Positions 6,238 to 13,767 are shown, numbered from the stretch's first letter. The stretch is 17,274 nucleotides of DNA from Nocardioides sp. (GCA_003519585.1 DOWL01000212.1:17953-35226); one strand, 5' to 3'. Notes: generated by a model not told the origin, from the sequence alone. Translations and numbers: made by a program.

Positions 6238-7146
6238 CTAGCGTTCGCCGACGAAGATCTTGTCGAACGCCGCGTTGACGGCGGCGCCGATCAGGACGGC
6301 GATGGCGACGAGATAGAGCCACAGCAGGACGGCGATCGGGGCGGCTAAGGGTCCGTAGATCGACTTCGAGCCGTCGGCCGTGACCGTGAGCACCCAGCGC
6401 AGCAGGTAGCTGCCGAGGATCCACGCGACGAGCGAGAAGACAGCGCCGGGCAGGTTGAACCGCCACCGGGTCCGCACCGGGACCGACACGTGGTAGAGCG
6501 TGGCCAGGAAGCAGATGCAGATCACGCCGACCACGGGCCAGTAGAACGCGAGCAGGAAGTCCAACCGGTCGGGCAGCGCGTCGTCGACCAGGCGCGGGCC
6601 GGCCAGCATCAGCGGGATCGCGGCGACACCGGTGACCAGGGCCAGCACGTACAGCAGGAACGACAGCGCCCGGGTGCGGATGATCCCGCGGTGACCGCCG
6701 AGGCCGTGCATGACGGTGATGGTGTCGATGAAGACGTTGAGGGCACGGCTGCCCGACCACAGGGCGAGCACGAAGCCCAGGGAGATGACGTCGAAGCGGC
6801 CGCCACGGAGTACGTCGTCGAGGGTGGGCTCGATGACCTTGTTGACCGCGCGCTCGGTGAGCAACCGGCTCGAGGCGTCGAGGACGGCGTCGCGCATCTG
6901 GTCGACCTGCCCCGGGTCGAACTGGTTGGTGACGTAGCCGATGCCGCCAGCAAGCCCGAAGAGCAACGGCGGCACGGAGAGCACGGCGAAGAAGGCCGCC
7001 TCGGCGGCCAGGCCGGTGACGCGGTACCGCAGGCAGGAACTCACCGTGGTGACGACCAGGCGCCACAGGGTGTCGAGGACGCCGCGCCACCACGGCCCAC
7101 TCTCGTCCTCGGCCGAGGCGGAGTTCCTCAGGGGCTCCGCCACCAT
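6238..7146 (-). CDS. YihY/BrkB family inner-membrane protein
   Basis: 302 residues with about six membrane segments. The signature region is LAAEAAFFAVLSVPPLLFGL after an N-terminal amphipathic stretch (VLDTLWRLVVTTVSSCLRYR), followed by SLGFVLALWSGSRALNVFID, ALSFLLYVLALVTGVAAIPL, FYWPVVGVICICFLATLYHV and GPLAAPIAVLLWLYLVAIAV. YihY/BrkB proteins are conserved bacterial membrane proteins; the older annotation as ribonuclease BN is wrong, and transport or envelope roles are debated. The ATG at 7146 has no ribosome site but is preceded by TACCGT and 7 nt, as for a leaderless transcript. It is the first gene of an operon with the potassium channel, so a link to ion or osmotic homeostasis is plausible but inferred. 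Confidence 0.9.
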   Translation of the reverse strand: MVAEPLRNSASAEDESGPWWRGVLDTLWRLVVTTVSSCLRYRVTGLAAEAAFFAVLSVPPLLFGLAGGIGYVTNQFDPGQVDQMRDAVLDASSRLLTERAVNKVIEPTLDDVLRGGRFDVISLGFVLALWSGSRALNVFIDTITVMHGLGGHRGIIRTRALSFLLYVLALVTGVAAIPLMLAGPRLVDDALPDRLDFLLAFYWPVVGVICICFLATLYHVSVPVRTRWRFNLPGAVFSLVAWILGSYLLRWVLTVTADGSKSIYGPLAAPIAVLLWLYLVAIAVLIGAAVNAAFDKIFVGER

Positions 7147-7164
7147 GGGCTCTACGGTAGAGGC
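7147..7164. promoter_or_regulatory. Symmetric -10 element driving two divergent leaderless genes
   Basis: The 18-bp gap between two divergent ATGs contains CTCTACGGTAGAG (7150-7162), nearly palindromic. Read rightward, TACGGT (7153-7158) lies 6 nt before the aidB-like ATG. Read leftward, TACCGT (7159-7154) lies 7 nt before the YihY ATG. Both gaps fit leaderless transcription and neither gene has room for a ribosome site. No convincing -35 is seen on either side. Confidence 0.65.
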
Positions 7165-8844
7165 ATGGGGTCCACAGATCGGGCAGCCTTGCGCGCGGCC
7201 GCCAACCAGCCGCCGCCCCTGGTCGGTCACAACGTCGTCGCCGCTGATCTGGCACTGAGCGAGGCCGTGGTCAGGCACGGGTCGGAGTCGGTGCTCGACA
7301 GTCTCCTCCCCCTGGGCGCCGAGGCCGGCTCCGCTGAGGCACGCGAGCAGGGGCGGCTCGCCAACGAGCACCCCCCCGAGCTCACGACGTACGACCGCTA
7401 CGGGCACCGGATCGACGAGGTGGAGTTCCACCCGTCCTGGCATTGGCTGATGGAGCGGGCCGTCGGTCACGGGCTCGCCGCTACGCCGTGGGAGCGGCAG
7501 GCCGACGGCGACGCCGACGCCCACCTGCGCCGAGCCGCGGGGTTCATGGCCTGGTCGCACACCGAGCCCGGTCACGGCTGCCCGATCTCGATGACGTACG
7601 CCGCCGTACCGGCCCTGCGGGTGGACGAGGCGCTGGCGAAGGAGTGGACGCCGCTGTTGGCGTCGACGACGTACGACCCGGGTCTGCGGCCGGTCTCGGA
7701 GAAGCGCGGCGCGCTGTGCGGCATGGGGATGACCGAGAAGCAGGGCGGCTCCGACGTCCGCGCCAACGTCACCGAGGCGCGACCGGCGGCCGACGGGACC
7801 TACACCCTGCATGGCCACAAGTGGTTCACCTCGGCGCCGATGAACGACGTGTTCCTGGTGCTCGCCCAGAGCAGCGGCCGGCCAGGAAGTCCAGCACCGA
7901 CCTGTTTCGTCGTACCCCGCGTGCTGCCTGACGGCACCCGCAATCAGCTCGACGTCGTGCGCCTCAAGGACAAGCTGGGCAACCGTTCCAACGCCTCCTC
8001 CGAACTCGAGTTCGACGGCACCGTCGCGCTGCGCCTCGGCGACGAGGGTCGCGGCGTCCGCACCATCATCGAGATGGTGGCCGCGACTCGGCTCGACTGC
8101 GTGCTGGGCTCGGCCGGCTTGATGCGGCGCGCGGTCTCGGAGGCCTCGTGGCACGTGGCGCACCGGTCGGCGTTCGGCTCACTGCTCGCCGACAAGCCCC
8201 TGATGCAGAACGTGGTCGCCGATCTCGCGGTCGAGTCCGAGGCGGCCACCGTGCTCGCGCTCCGGCTGGCGTCGGCGGTCGATGACCTCGATGACCCGCA
8301 CGAGGCCGCGCTGCGCCGGATCGCGCTGCCGCTGGCGAAGTTCTGGGTGTGCAAGCGCACTCCCGCGCTGACCGCCGAAGCGCTGGAATGCCTGGGCGGC
8401 AACGGGTACGTCGAGGAGTCGCTGATGCCGCTCCTCTACCGCGAGGCGCCGCTCAACTCCGTCTGGGAGGGATCCGGCAACGTCAACGCGCTCGACGTGC
8501 TCCGCGCGCTCGGCCGCGAGCCCGAGGCGCTCGACGCGTGGATCACGGAGGTGGGCCTGGCCCGTGGCGCCGACGCCCGGCTCGACGCGGCCATCGACGC
8601 GACGCTGGCCCTACTCGGCGAGCTGATGGGTGACCCGGCCGGGCTCGAGGTCGGGGCTCGGCGTCTCGCCGGCCGGATGGCCGCCGTATTCCAGGGCTCG
8701 CTGCTGGTCCGCTACTCCCCGCCCGAGGTGGCCGACGTGTTCTGCGCCTCCCGGCTCGGCTCGACCTACGACGGGACCTTCGGTGCGCTGGCGGGCGGCG
8801 ACCTCCGGGGGATCGTGGCCCGCACCACGCCTCAGCTCACCTGA
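7165..8844 (+). CDS. aidB: AidB-like acyl-CoA dehydrogenase family protein
   Basis: 559 residues, close to E. coli AidB (about 540) and much longer than ordinary acyl-CoA dehydrogenases (about 380). AidB-type signatures in order: MGMTEKQGGSDVRANVTEA (from 187), LKDKLGNRSNASSELEF, RLDCVLGSAGLMRRAVSEA, ALECLGGNGYVEESLMPLLY and NSVWEGSGNVNALDVLRAL (W434 to N439). AidB is an FAD-binding, DNA-associated protein of the adaptive response to alkylation in E. coli, with weak isovaleryl-CoA dehydrogenase activity. Whether this homologue protects DNA or acts in lipid metabolism is unknown. The start is the leaderless ATG at 7165; an upstream extension would run antisense through the YihY gene. The 3' end overlaps the convergent MarR gene by 8 bp. 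Confidence 0.9.
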   Translation: MGSTDRAALRAAANQPPPLVGHNVVAADLALSEAVVRHGSESVLDSLLPLGAEAGSAEAREQGRLANEHPPELTTYDRYGHRIDEVEFHPSWHWLMERAVGHGLAATPWERQADGDADAHLRRAAGFMAWSHTEPGHGCPISMTYAAVPALRVDEALAKEWTPLLASTTYDPGLRPVSEKRGALCGMGMTEKQGGSDVRANVTEARPAADGTYTLHGHKWFTSAPMNDVFLVLAQSSGRPGSPAPTCFVVPRVLPDGTRNQLDVVRLKDKLGNRSNASSELEFDGTVALRLGDEGRGVRTIIEMVAATRLDCVLGSAGLMRRAVSEASWHVAHRSAFGSLLADKPLMQNVVADLAVESEAATVLALRLASAVDDLDDPHEAALRRIALPLAKFWVCKRTPALTAEALECLGGNGYVEESLMPLLYREAPLNSVWEGSGNVNALDVLRALGREPEALDAWITEVGLARGADARLDAAIDATLALLGELMGDPAGLEVGARRLAGRMAAVFQGSLLVRYSPPEVADVFCASRLGSTYDGTFGALAGGDLRGIVARTTPQLT

Positions 8845-9277
8845 GCGCGATCTCCTCCAGCGTGCGGCGGAACTGCGCGTAGCGGCGCTCCCCCACCTGC
8901 TTGGCCCACGTCTCCTCCAGCCCCTCGAGCATCCAGGCCAGCTCGGCGGTGACCTCGTTGCCGCGTTGGGTGCGCGTCACCACGCGTCGGCGGCGGTCGT
9001 CCGGGTCCTCCTCGATGGCCAGGTGCCCAGACTCGACCAGGCCACTGACGAACTGGCCGACTCCCTGCTTGGTCATGCCGACGCGCTCGGCCAGATCGGT
9101 CATCGAGACACCGGCGTCGTAGGGCACCATCGAGATGACGCGGAACTGCGAGGGTCGGAGGGGGTGCCGGCTGGCGAGGATGAGGTCCCGCGCTTGGCTC
9201 ATCAGCAGGCCGAGGTAGACCACCACGTCGCGCTCGTCGACGTGCTGGTCGTCGGGCATCGAGCGCGCGGAAGTCAT
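8837..9277 (-). CDS. MarR family transcriptional regulator
   Basis: 146 residues. The winged helix-turn-helix spans about 45-110: LRPSQFRVISMV, SMTDLAERVGMTKQGVGQFV (recognition helix) and the wing EEDPDDRRRRVVTRTQRG with the family's D-x-R-x-x-R pattern. N- and C-terminal helices give the dimer interface. The ATG at 9277 abuts a 16-bp palindrome and has TAAAGT 6 nt upstream, so it appears leaderless and autoregulated; an ATG at 9259 is the alternative. It is divergent from the phosphotransferase gene and probably controls it. The inducing ligand is unknown; MarR proteins often sense phenolic compounds, lipids or antibiotics. Confidence 0.92.
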   Translation of the reverse strand: MTSARSMPDDQHVDERDVVVYLGLLMSQARDLILASRHPLRPSQFRVISMVPYDAGVSMTDLAERVGMTKQGVGQFVSGLVESGHLAIEEDPDDRRRRVVTRTQRGNEVTAELAWMLEGLEETWAKQVGERRYAQFRRTLEEIALR

Positions 9278-9321
9278 AAAGTAACTTTACTTTACCGTCG
9301 GTCGGAAAGTAGCTTTCCTTT
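9278..9321. promoter_or_regulatory. Two MarR-type palindromic operators in the divergent promoter region
   Basis: Operator 1 (9278-9293) is AAAGTAA-CT-TTACTTT with perfect 7-bp arms. Operator 2 (9306-9321) is AAAGTAGCTTTCCTTT, matching at 5 of 7 arm positions, 28 bp downstream. Operator 1 covers the MarR -10 (TAAAGT, 9289-9284) and a possible plus-strand -35 (TTTACT, 9286-9291). Operator 2 covers a plus-strand -10 (TAGCTT, 9310-9315). Occupancy would repress both genes. Confidence 0.7.
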
Positions 9322-9346
9322 CACAAGCCCACGACGGGAGACGCCG

Positions 9347-10486
9347 ATGACGCCCACCACAACCCGACGCGACCAGCTCGGCGCCGCCGACGTCACCGAC
9401 GCGCAACTGGTCTCCATGGTCGGCCAACTGCTTCACGAGGACGAGGTCGAGCTGCGCGACGTGACGGTGTCCACGGTCGACTACGACCTGCCCGCCATCA
9501 CCACAGGCGGCCGCTGGTGGGTCTCCGGCCACGCCTCCACCCCGTGTGCGAAGGCGCCGTTCCGGCTGTTCGTCAAGCAGGTGCAGTCGTGGCGGCGGCA
9601 TCCGTTCTTCGCTTCGGTGCCTCCGGAGTTCGCCGAGCTCGCCGCAGCCGGCGTCCCGTGGAGGACCGAGGCGGAGGTCTACCGGTCCGACATGGCGGAT
9701 CACCTCCCGCAGGGGCTCTCGGTGCCGCGCGGGCTCGGTGTGTTCGACCTCGACGCCGAGTCGGCGGCGATCTGGCTCGAAGAGGTGCCGACTCGGGCGG
9801 CGAGCTGGGATCGGGAGAGATACGAGCGGGCGGCGTACCTCCTTGGTCGCTTCTCGGCTCGCCCCGCGTTGGCACGGTTAGTCGACCTGCGTGACGTCGA
9901 GTGGTCGCTGAGCACGTACGTCTCGGGCCGGGTGAACGTCCAGGTATTGCCGATGCTGATGGGTGACGAGATCTGGCAGCACCCGCTCTGCGCGGCGTTC
10001 GACGACGACCTGCGGGATCGGCTGCGCGCGGCGGGCACCAGTGCGCCGGAGCTGGCGGCCGAGGGCGATGCCCTGCCGAGGCTGCTGAGCCACGGCGATG
10101 CCTGCCCCAACAACCTGATGACCGGCCCGGCCGACGACTTCGTGATGATCGACTTCGGCTTCCTCGGCAGCGCGCCGGTGGGCTTCGATCTCACGCAGCT
10201 CCTGGTCGGCGATGTCCAGATCGGCAAGCGAGGCGCCGAGGGGCTGGCCGAGCTCGACGAGGCCCTCGTGACGGCGTACGTCGCGGGGCTGCGCGCCGAA
10301 GGGTGTGAGATCCCCGAGGCGCAGGTACGGCGCGCGCATGCGCTCTGCCTGCTGATCATGACCGGCCTGTCGACGGTGCCGTTCGACCTGTTCGAGGCAC
10401 CGCCCACGCCGGAGGTCCAGCGGATCGCGGCCGACCGGGCCGCGGTCGCGCGCTACGCGGTCGACCTGCTCGACGCGACCGGCTGA
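9347..10486 (+). CDS. Aminoglycoside phosphotransferase (APH)-fold small-molecule kinase
   Basis: 379 residues. The catalytic loop is LLSHGDACPNNLM, fitting H-x-D-x4-N (His249, Asp251, Asn256). The metal-binding Asp is in VMIDFGFLG (Asp269), followed by PVGFDLTQLL. The probable nucleotide-binding Lys is in RLFVKQVQ (Lys77). This is the APH/choline kinase-like superfamily, which phosphorylates hydroxyl groups of small molecules. The substrate cannot be read, and resistance should not be assumed. GGGAG (9336-9340) sits 6 nt before the ATG at 9347, so unlike several neighbours this mRNA has a leader. The gene is divergent from a MarR regulator and under two putative operators, which suggests inducible modification of a compound. 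Its 3' end overlaps convergent dctA by 34 bp. Confidence 0.85.
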   Translation: MTPTTTRRDQLGAADVTDAQLVSMVGQLLHEDEVELRDVTVSTVDYDLPAITTGGRWWVSGHASTPCAKAPFRLFVKQVQSWRRHPFFASVPPEFAELAAAGVPWRTEAEVYRSDMADHLPQGLSVPRGLGVFDLDAESAAIWLEEVPTRAASWDRERYERAAYLLGRFSARPALARLVDLRDVEWSLSTYVSGRVNVQVLPMLMGDEIWQHPLCAAFDDDLRDRLRAAGTSAPELAAEGDALPRLLSHGDACPNNLMTGPADDFVMIDFGFLGSAPVGFDLTQLLVGDVQIGKRGAEGLAELDEALVTAYVAGLRAEGCEIPEAQVRRAHALCLLIMTGLSTVPFDLFEAPPTPEVQRIAADRAAVARYAVDLLDATG

Positions 10487-11832
10487 GCTGGTTCGACTCG
10501 CGACGCCTCGAAGTCGTCGTCGATGTAGTCGGTCTCGTCGAACGGCACCTCGCCGGCAAGCACGCGGTTGAACCGGTCGCGGTCGAGCCCGTCGGTCCAG
10601 TTGGCCACCAACACGGTGGCGACCGAGTTGCCGGCGAAGTTGGTCAGCGCCCGCGCCTCCGACATGAACCGGTCGATACCGACGATGATCCCGACGCCGT
10701 CGACCAGTTCGGGACGGTGCGAGCTGAGGCCGCCGGCCAGCGTCGCCAGCCCGGCGCCGGTGACGCCTGCTGCGCCCTTCGACGCGATCACCATGAACAC
10801 CAGCAGCGAGATCTGCTCGCCGATCGAGAGCGGGTCGCCGAGTGCCTCCGCGATGAACAGCGAAGCCATCGTGAGGTAGATCGCCGTGCCGTCGAGGTTG
10901 AAGGAGTAGCCGGTCGGGACGACCACGCCGACCGTGGTCTTGTCGACGCCCGCGTGCTCCATCTTCGCGATCAGCCGCGGCAGCGCCGACTCCGAGGACG
11001 AGGTGGACAGGATGAGCAGGAACTCCCGGCCCAGGTAGCGGAAGAGCGAGAGGATGTTGACCCCGGCGGCCAGCTTGAGCACCGTCGCGAGGACGACGAA
11101 GACGAAGAGCGCGCAGGTCAGGTAGAACGCGCCCATCAGCACGGCCAGGCTCTTCAGTGCGTCGATGCCGGTCTCGCCGACCACGGCCGCCATCGCACCG
11201 AAGGCGCCGACCGGGGCCGCCCACATGATCATCGCGAGGACGCGGAACACCAGCCGCTGGAGCACCTCGACCACCCGGAGGATCGGCTTGCCGGCCTCCC
11301 CCATCCGCTGCACCGCGAAGCCGACGAGCAGCGCCACCAGGAGGGTCTGCAGCACCTCCCCGCTGGTGAGCGAGGAGAACAGCGAGTCGGGGATGATGCC
11401 GAGCAGGAACTCCGTCGTACTCCCGTGGCCCTCCTCGGCCGCCGCCTGCCCCGCGGAGACGGCGGCGTCGTCGATATTCAGCCCTTCGCCAGGCTTGATG
11501 ATGTTGCCGACCACGAGCCCGATCGTCAGCGCGACGGTGGACATGGCGAGGAAGTAGCCGAGCGCGAGCCCACCCACCTTGCCCACCCGTGCCGCGCTGG
11601 CCACCGAGCCGACCCCGATCACGATCGTGCAGAAGATGACCGGCTGGATCATCATCGTGATCAGCGAGACGAACGCCGTACCGAGCGGTTTGAGCTCCAC
11701 CGCGGCGTCGGGGAACAGCAGCCCGACCGCGATGCCGAGCAGTACGGCGACCACCACGGCTATGTACAGGTAGTGCGTCCGGTCTCGTCGTGGTTCGCGG
11801 CGCGCGGAGGTCTGTTCCGTGGTCTCGCTCAT
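10453..11832 (-). CDS. dctA: C4-dicarboxylate transporter DctA (DAACS family)
   Basis: 459 residues, slightly longer than E. coli DctA (428) through N- and C-terminal hydrophilic tails. Family signatures are all present: the serine-rich re-entrant loop LILSTSSSESALPRLI, the TM7 motif PTGYSFNLDGTAIYLTMASL, the second re-entrant loop SKGAAGVTGAG, and the TM8 motif RFMSEARALTNFAGNSVATV. The SEARALTN variant and SKGAAGVTG fit DctA rather than glutamate transporters. It imports succinate, fumarate and malate with cations across the inner membrane. The ATG at 11832 lacks a clear ribosome site. A CRP-like palindrome lies 21-36 nt upstream. The gene is separated from glyA upstream by a long hairpin and converges on the phosphotransferase gene. 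Confidence 0.92.
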   Translation of the reverse strand: MSETTEQTSARREPRRDRTHYLYIAVVVAVLLGIAVGLLFPDAAVELKPLGTAFVSLITMMIQPVIFCTIVIGVGSVASAARVGKVGGLALGYFLAMSTVALTIGLVVGNIIKPGEGLNIDDAAVSAGQAAAEEGHGSTTEFLLGIIPDSLFSSLTSGEVLQTLLVALLVGFAVQRMGEAGKPILRVVEVLQRLVFRVLAMIMWAAPVGAFGAMAAVVGETGIDALKSLAVLMGAFYLTCALFVFVVLATVLKLAAGVNILSLFRYLGREFLLILSTSSSESALPRLIAKMEHAGVDKTTVGVVVPTGYSFNLDGTAIYLTMASLFIAEALGDPLSIGEQISLLVFMVIASKGAAGVTGAGLATLAGGLSSHRPELVDGVGIIVGIDRFMSEARALTNFAGNSVATVLVANWTDGLDRDRFNRVLAGEVPFDETDYIDDDFEASRVEPAQPVASSRSTA

Positions 11833-11852
11833 GCCGCGGTGGTACCCGATCA

Positions 11853-11868
11853 GGTGACCTGGGTCACA
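11853..11868. promoter_or_regulatory. CRP/GlxR-like palindromic site upstream of dctA
   Basis: GGTGACCTGGGTCACA matches TGTGA-N6-TCACA at 9 of 10 defined positions, with a 14-bp perfect core GTGACC-TG-GGTCAC. The centre is about 28 bp before the dctA start codon. If the mRNA starts at or near the ATG, binding would overlap the promoter and more likely repress than activate. A GntR-type operator is an alternative reading. Confidence 0.55.
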
Positions 11869-11873
11869 TCACA

Positions 11874-11945
11874 CCGGGATAGTCCGTGACGTTTGTGTGG
11901 GTTGGCGAGCCGACTAACCCACACAGACGTCACGGACTATCCCGG
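11874..11945 (-). terminator. Very long hairpin downstream of glyA
   Basis: The 30-bp arms (11874-11903 and 11916-11945) match at 29 of 30 positions around a 12-nt loop, starting 8 nt after the glyA stop codon. The single mismatch (T11893 against G11926) is a U-G wobble in plus-strand RNA but a C-A mismatch in minus-strand RNA. No U-tract follows. It most simply ends glyA transcription, but the stem is longer than usual for that job. Confidence 0.7.
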
Positions 11946-11953
11946 CGTTGAGG

Positions 11954-13402
11954 TCAAGACAGGTTCAAGCCCGGGTAGAGCGGGTGCTTGTCGAGCATTT
12001 CGGCCGAGGCGTCCTTGACCTTGTCGGCGACACCTTCGGCGAGCACGTAGGAGGCCTTGGAGGGCTTGCCGTCCTTGGTGGTGCCGGGCTGGGTGTTCTG
12101 CAGGACGTGCACGATCAGCTCGGCGACCGAGTCGAACTCGTCGTGGCCGAAGCCGCGGGTGGTGAGCGCGGGCGTGCCGAGCCGGACGCCGGAGGTGTAC
12201 CACGCGCCGTTGGGGTCGGCCGGGACGGAGTTGCGGTTGGTGACCACGCCCGCGTCGAGCAGCGCCGACTCGGCCTGCCGGCCGGTCAGGCCGAACGACG
12301 AGACGTCGAGCAGCACGATGTGGTTGTCCGTGCCGCCGGTCACGAGCTTGGCGCCGCGGGTCAGGAAGCCCTCGGCCAGCGACTTCGCGTTGTCGGCGAT
12401 GTTGTGGGCGTACGTGCGGAACGACTCCTGGCGGGCCTCGGCCAGCGCCACGGCCTTCGCCGCCATCATGTGCGAGAGCGGGCCGCCGAGGACCATCGGG
12501 CAGCCACGGTCGACCGACGGAGCGAACTCCTCCTGGGCCAACACCAGCCCGCCGCGCGGACCGCGCAGGGACTTGTGGGTGGTGGTCGTGGTGATGTGGG
12601 CGTGCGGGACGGGGTCTTCGTCGCCGGTGAAGACCTTGCCCGCGACCAGACCCGCGAAGTGGGCCATGTCGACCATCAGCGTCGCGCCCACCTCGTCGGC
12701 GATCTCGCGCATGGTGGCGAAGTTGACCCGCCGCGGGTACGCCGAGTAGCCGGCGACGATCACCAGCGGCTTGAACTCCCGGGCCTTGGCTGCGACCTGG
12801 CTGTAGTCGAGCAGTTGGGTCTCGGGGTCGGTGCCGTACTGCTGCTGGTGGAACATCTTGCCGCTGATGTTGGGCCGGAAGCCGTGGGTCAGGTGACCAC
12901 CGGCGTCAAGGCTCATCCCGAGCAGCCGCTGGTTGCCGAGCTCGTGGCGCAGCTTCTCCCAGTCCTCCTCGGTGAGGTCGTTGACGTTCTTGGCGCCGTA
13001 CTTCTCCAGCCACGGCCCCTCGACCCGGTGGGCGAGGATCGACCAGAAGGCCACGAGGTTGGCGTCGATGCCGGAGTGCGGCTGCGCATAGGCGTACGGC
13101 GCGCCGAACAGCTCTCGCGCGTGCTCGGCGGCGACCGACTCGACCGTGTCGACGTTCTGGCAGCCGGCGTAGAACCGGTGGCCGATCGTGCCCTCGGCGT
13201 ACTTGTCGCTGAACCACGTGCCCATGGTGAGCAGCACTGCCGGCGAGGCGTAGTTCTCGCTGGCGATCAGCTTGAGCGAGCCGCGCTGATCGATCAGCTC
13301 CTGGCGGGTCGCATCGGCGATCCGCGGCTCGACCGAGGCGATCACCTCGAGAGCCTGCTGGTAGGCGGAGCTGGTGAGAGCGTCGAGATTCTGATCGGCC
13401 AT
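11954..13402 (-). CDS. glyA: Serine hydroxymethyltransferase
   Basis: 482 residues, a PLP fold-type I enzyme that interconverts serine plus tetrahydrofolate with glycine plus 5,10-methylene-tetrahydrofolate in the cytosol. Seen: [20 protein letters not shown] (42-61), [19 protein letters not shown], the PLP-binding [15 protein letters not shown] (Asp245, His248), the Schiff-base lysine in [18 protein letters not shown] (Lys277), and [15 protein letters not shown]. It is about 60 residues longer than the E. coli enzyme, with an insert around 128-165 ([20 protein letters not shown] onward); I recall this long form from other actinobacteria. The ATG at 13402 has no ribosome site but TAGGGT lies 6 nt upstream, so it is probably leaderless. 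It diverges from the sulfite reductase operon. Confidence 0.97.
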   Translation of the reverse strand: MADQNLDALTSSAYQQALEVIASVEPRIADATRQELIDQRGSLKLIASENYASPAVLLTMGTWFSDKYAEGTIGHRFYAGCQNVDTVESVAAEHARELFGAPYAYAQPHSGIDANLVAFWSILAHRVEGPWLEKYGAKNVNDLTEEDWEKLRHELGNQRLLGMSLDAGGHLTHGFRPNISGKMFHQQQYGTDPETQLLDYSQVAAKAREFKPLVIVAGYSAYPRRVNFATMREIADEVGATLMVDMAHFAGLVAGKVFTGDEDPVPHAHITTTTTHKSLRGPRGGLVLAQEEFAPSVDRGCPMVLGGPLSHMMAAKAVALAEARQESFRTYAHNIADNAKSLAEGFLTRGAKLVTGGTDNHIVLLDVSSFGLTGRQAESALLDAGVVTNRNSVPADPNGAWYTSGVRLGTPALTTRGFGHDEFDSVAELIVHVLQNTQPGTTKDGKPSKASYVLAEGVADKVKDASAEMLDKHPLYPGLNLS

Positions 13403-13414
13403 GGGCCAACCCTA
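13403..13414 (-). promoter_or_regulatory. Candidate -10 element of leaderless glyA
   Basis: Read leftward, TAGGGT (13414-13409) is followed by 6 nt and the glyA ATG at 13402. No purine-rich ribosome site is present in the gap, so transcription probably starts at the ATG. That leaves no 5' untranslated region for a glycine riboswitch. Confidence 0.5.
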
Positions 13415-13589
13415 GAGCCGCAGCGGCCTCCGATGGCAGACGCCGTCGGCGTGCCCGCGCCGTCGGTCGACCAGGGTTGTGGCAGGTGTCCTGCGCCACA
13501 CTCCAGGCCCGGTCCCGCCTGCGGGCGCGGCCTCTCCGGGAAGGCGCGTCCAAATGACAGACGTGCATCTCACATCACGAGATTCGCAT

Positions 13590-13619
13590 TTGTGGACAGT
13601 CGTATCGAGGGCTGAGACT
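13590..13619 (+). promoter_or_regulatory. Candidate promoter of the sulfite reductase leader transcript
   Basis: TTGTGG (13590-13595), an 18-bp spacer and GAGACT (13614-13619) precede the leader peptide ATG by 7 nt, the spacing of a leaderless transcript. Both boxes are imperfect. Just upstream, ATCTC (13567-13571) and GAGAT (13579-13583) form a small inverted repeat that could be an operator. Confidence 0.4.
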
Positions 13620-13626
13620 GCTTGAC

Positions 13627-13716
13627 ATGGTCTCCGCTGCAACGCATGCGCACCTCGTGGTACGTCGCCACGTGGACTTCGGGCGCACGCGCAGCATGAT
13701 CTGTCGCTCCCGCTGA
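13627..13716 (+). CDS. Actinobacterial sulfur-operon leader peptide
   Basis: 29 residues from the ATG at 13627 to the TGA at 13714-13716. The C-terminal part VVRRHVDFGRTRSMICRSR matches the pattern RRHVDxxRxxSxxCR that I recall from short proteins called putative leader peptide upstream of Streptomyces sulfur and cysteine genes. One cysteine codon (TGT) sits five codons from the stop. It lies 87 nt upstream of sulfite reductase. Mycobacterial sulfite reductase operons are reported to carry cysteine-rich leaderless ORFs that attenuate transcription or translation; this peptide has only one Cys, so it may sense another signal such as tRNA-Cys or tRNA-Arg charging, or the nascent peptide itself. 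A weak -10 7 nt upstream suggests it is leaderless. Confidence 0.75.
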   Translation: MVSAATHAHLVVRRHVDFGRTRSMICRSR

Positions 13717-13741
13717 GCAGGCCCACTCTCGAGCTCGCGCC

Positions 13742-13767
13742 GGACCCGTCCATCGACGTACGGGACC
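13742..13767 (+). promoter_or_regulatory. Candidate attenuator hairpin before sulfite reductase
   Basis: GG-A-CCCGT (13742-13749) pairs with ACGGG-A-CC (13760-13767), giving 7 base pairs around an A-A mismatch with a 10-nt loop. It lies 25 nt after the leader peptide stop and 21 nt before the GAAGGA ribosome site of sulfite reductase. There is no U-tract, so control of translation or Rho access is as likely as intrinsic termination. Confidence 0.4.

Noticed and set aside
6490..7164. N-terminal extension of the aidB-like protein
   Set aside because: It runs antisense through the YihY gene and lacks protein-like composition; the family begins near the ATG at 7165.
7147..8163. N-terminal extension of the YihY protein
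   Set aside because: It is antisense to the aidB-like gene; YihY proteins are about 300 residues and the membrane segments start just after 7146.
10717..11889. 390-codon plus-strand ORF
   Set aside because: It is antisense to dctA and extremely rich in Arg, His, Asp and Glu, as expected for a shadow frame.
11948..13615. 555-codon plus-strand ORF
   Set aside because: It is antisense to glyA, whose PLP lysine and fold motifs are unmistakable.
13415..13626. Glycine or SAM riboswitch between glyA and sulfite reductase
   Set aside because: I could not match any conserved core, and glyA appears leaderless. The peptide leader explains the sulfite reductase side better.
13622..13627. TTGACA as a perfect -35 box
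   Set aside because: It overlaps the leader peptide ATG, and no TAnnnT-type -10 occurs 16-19 bp downstream. The weaker boxes upstream fit better.
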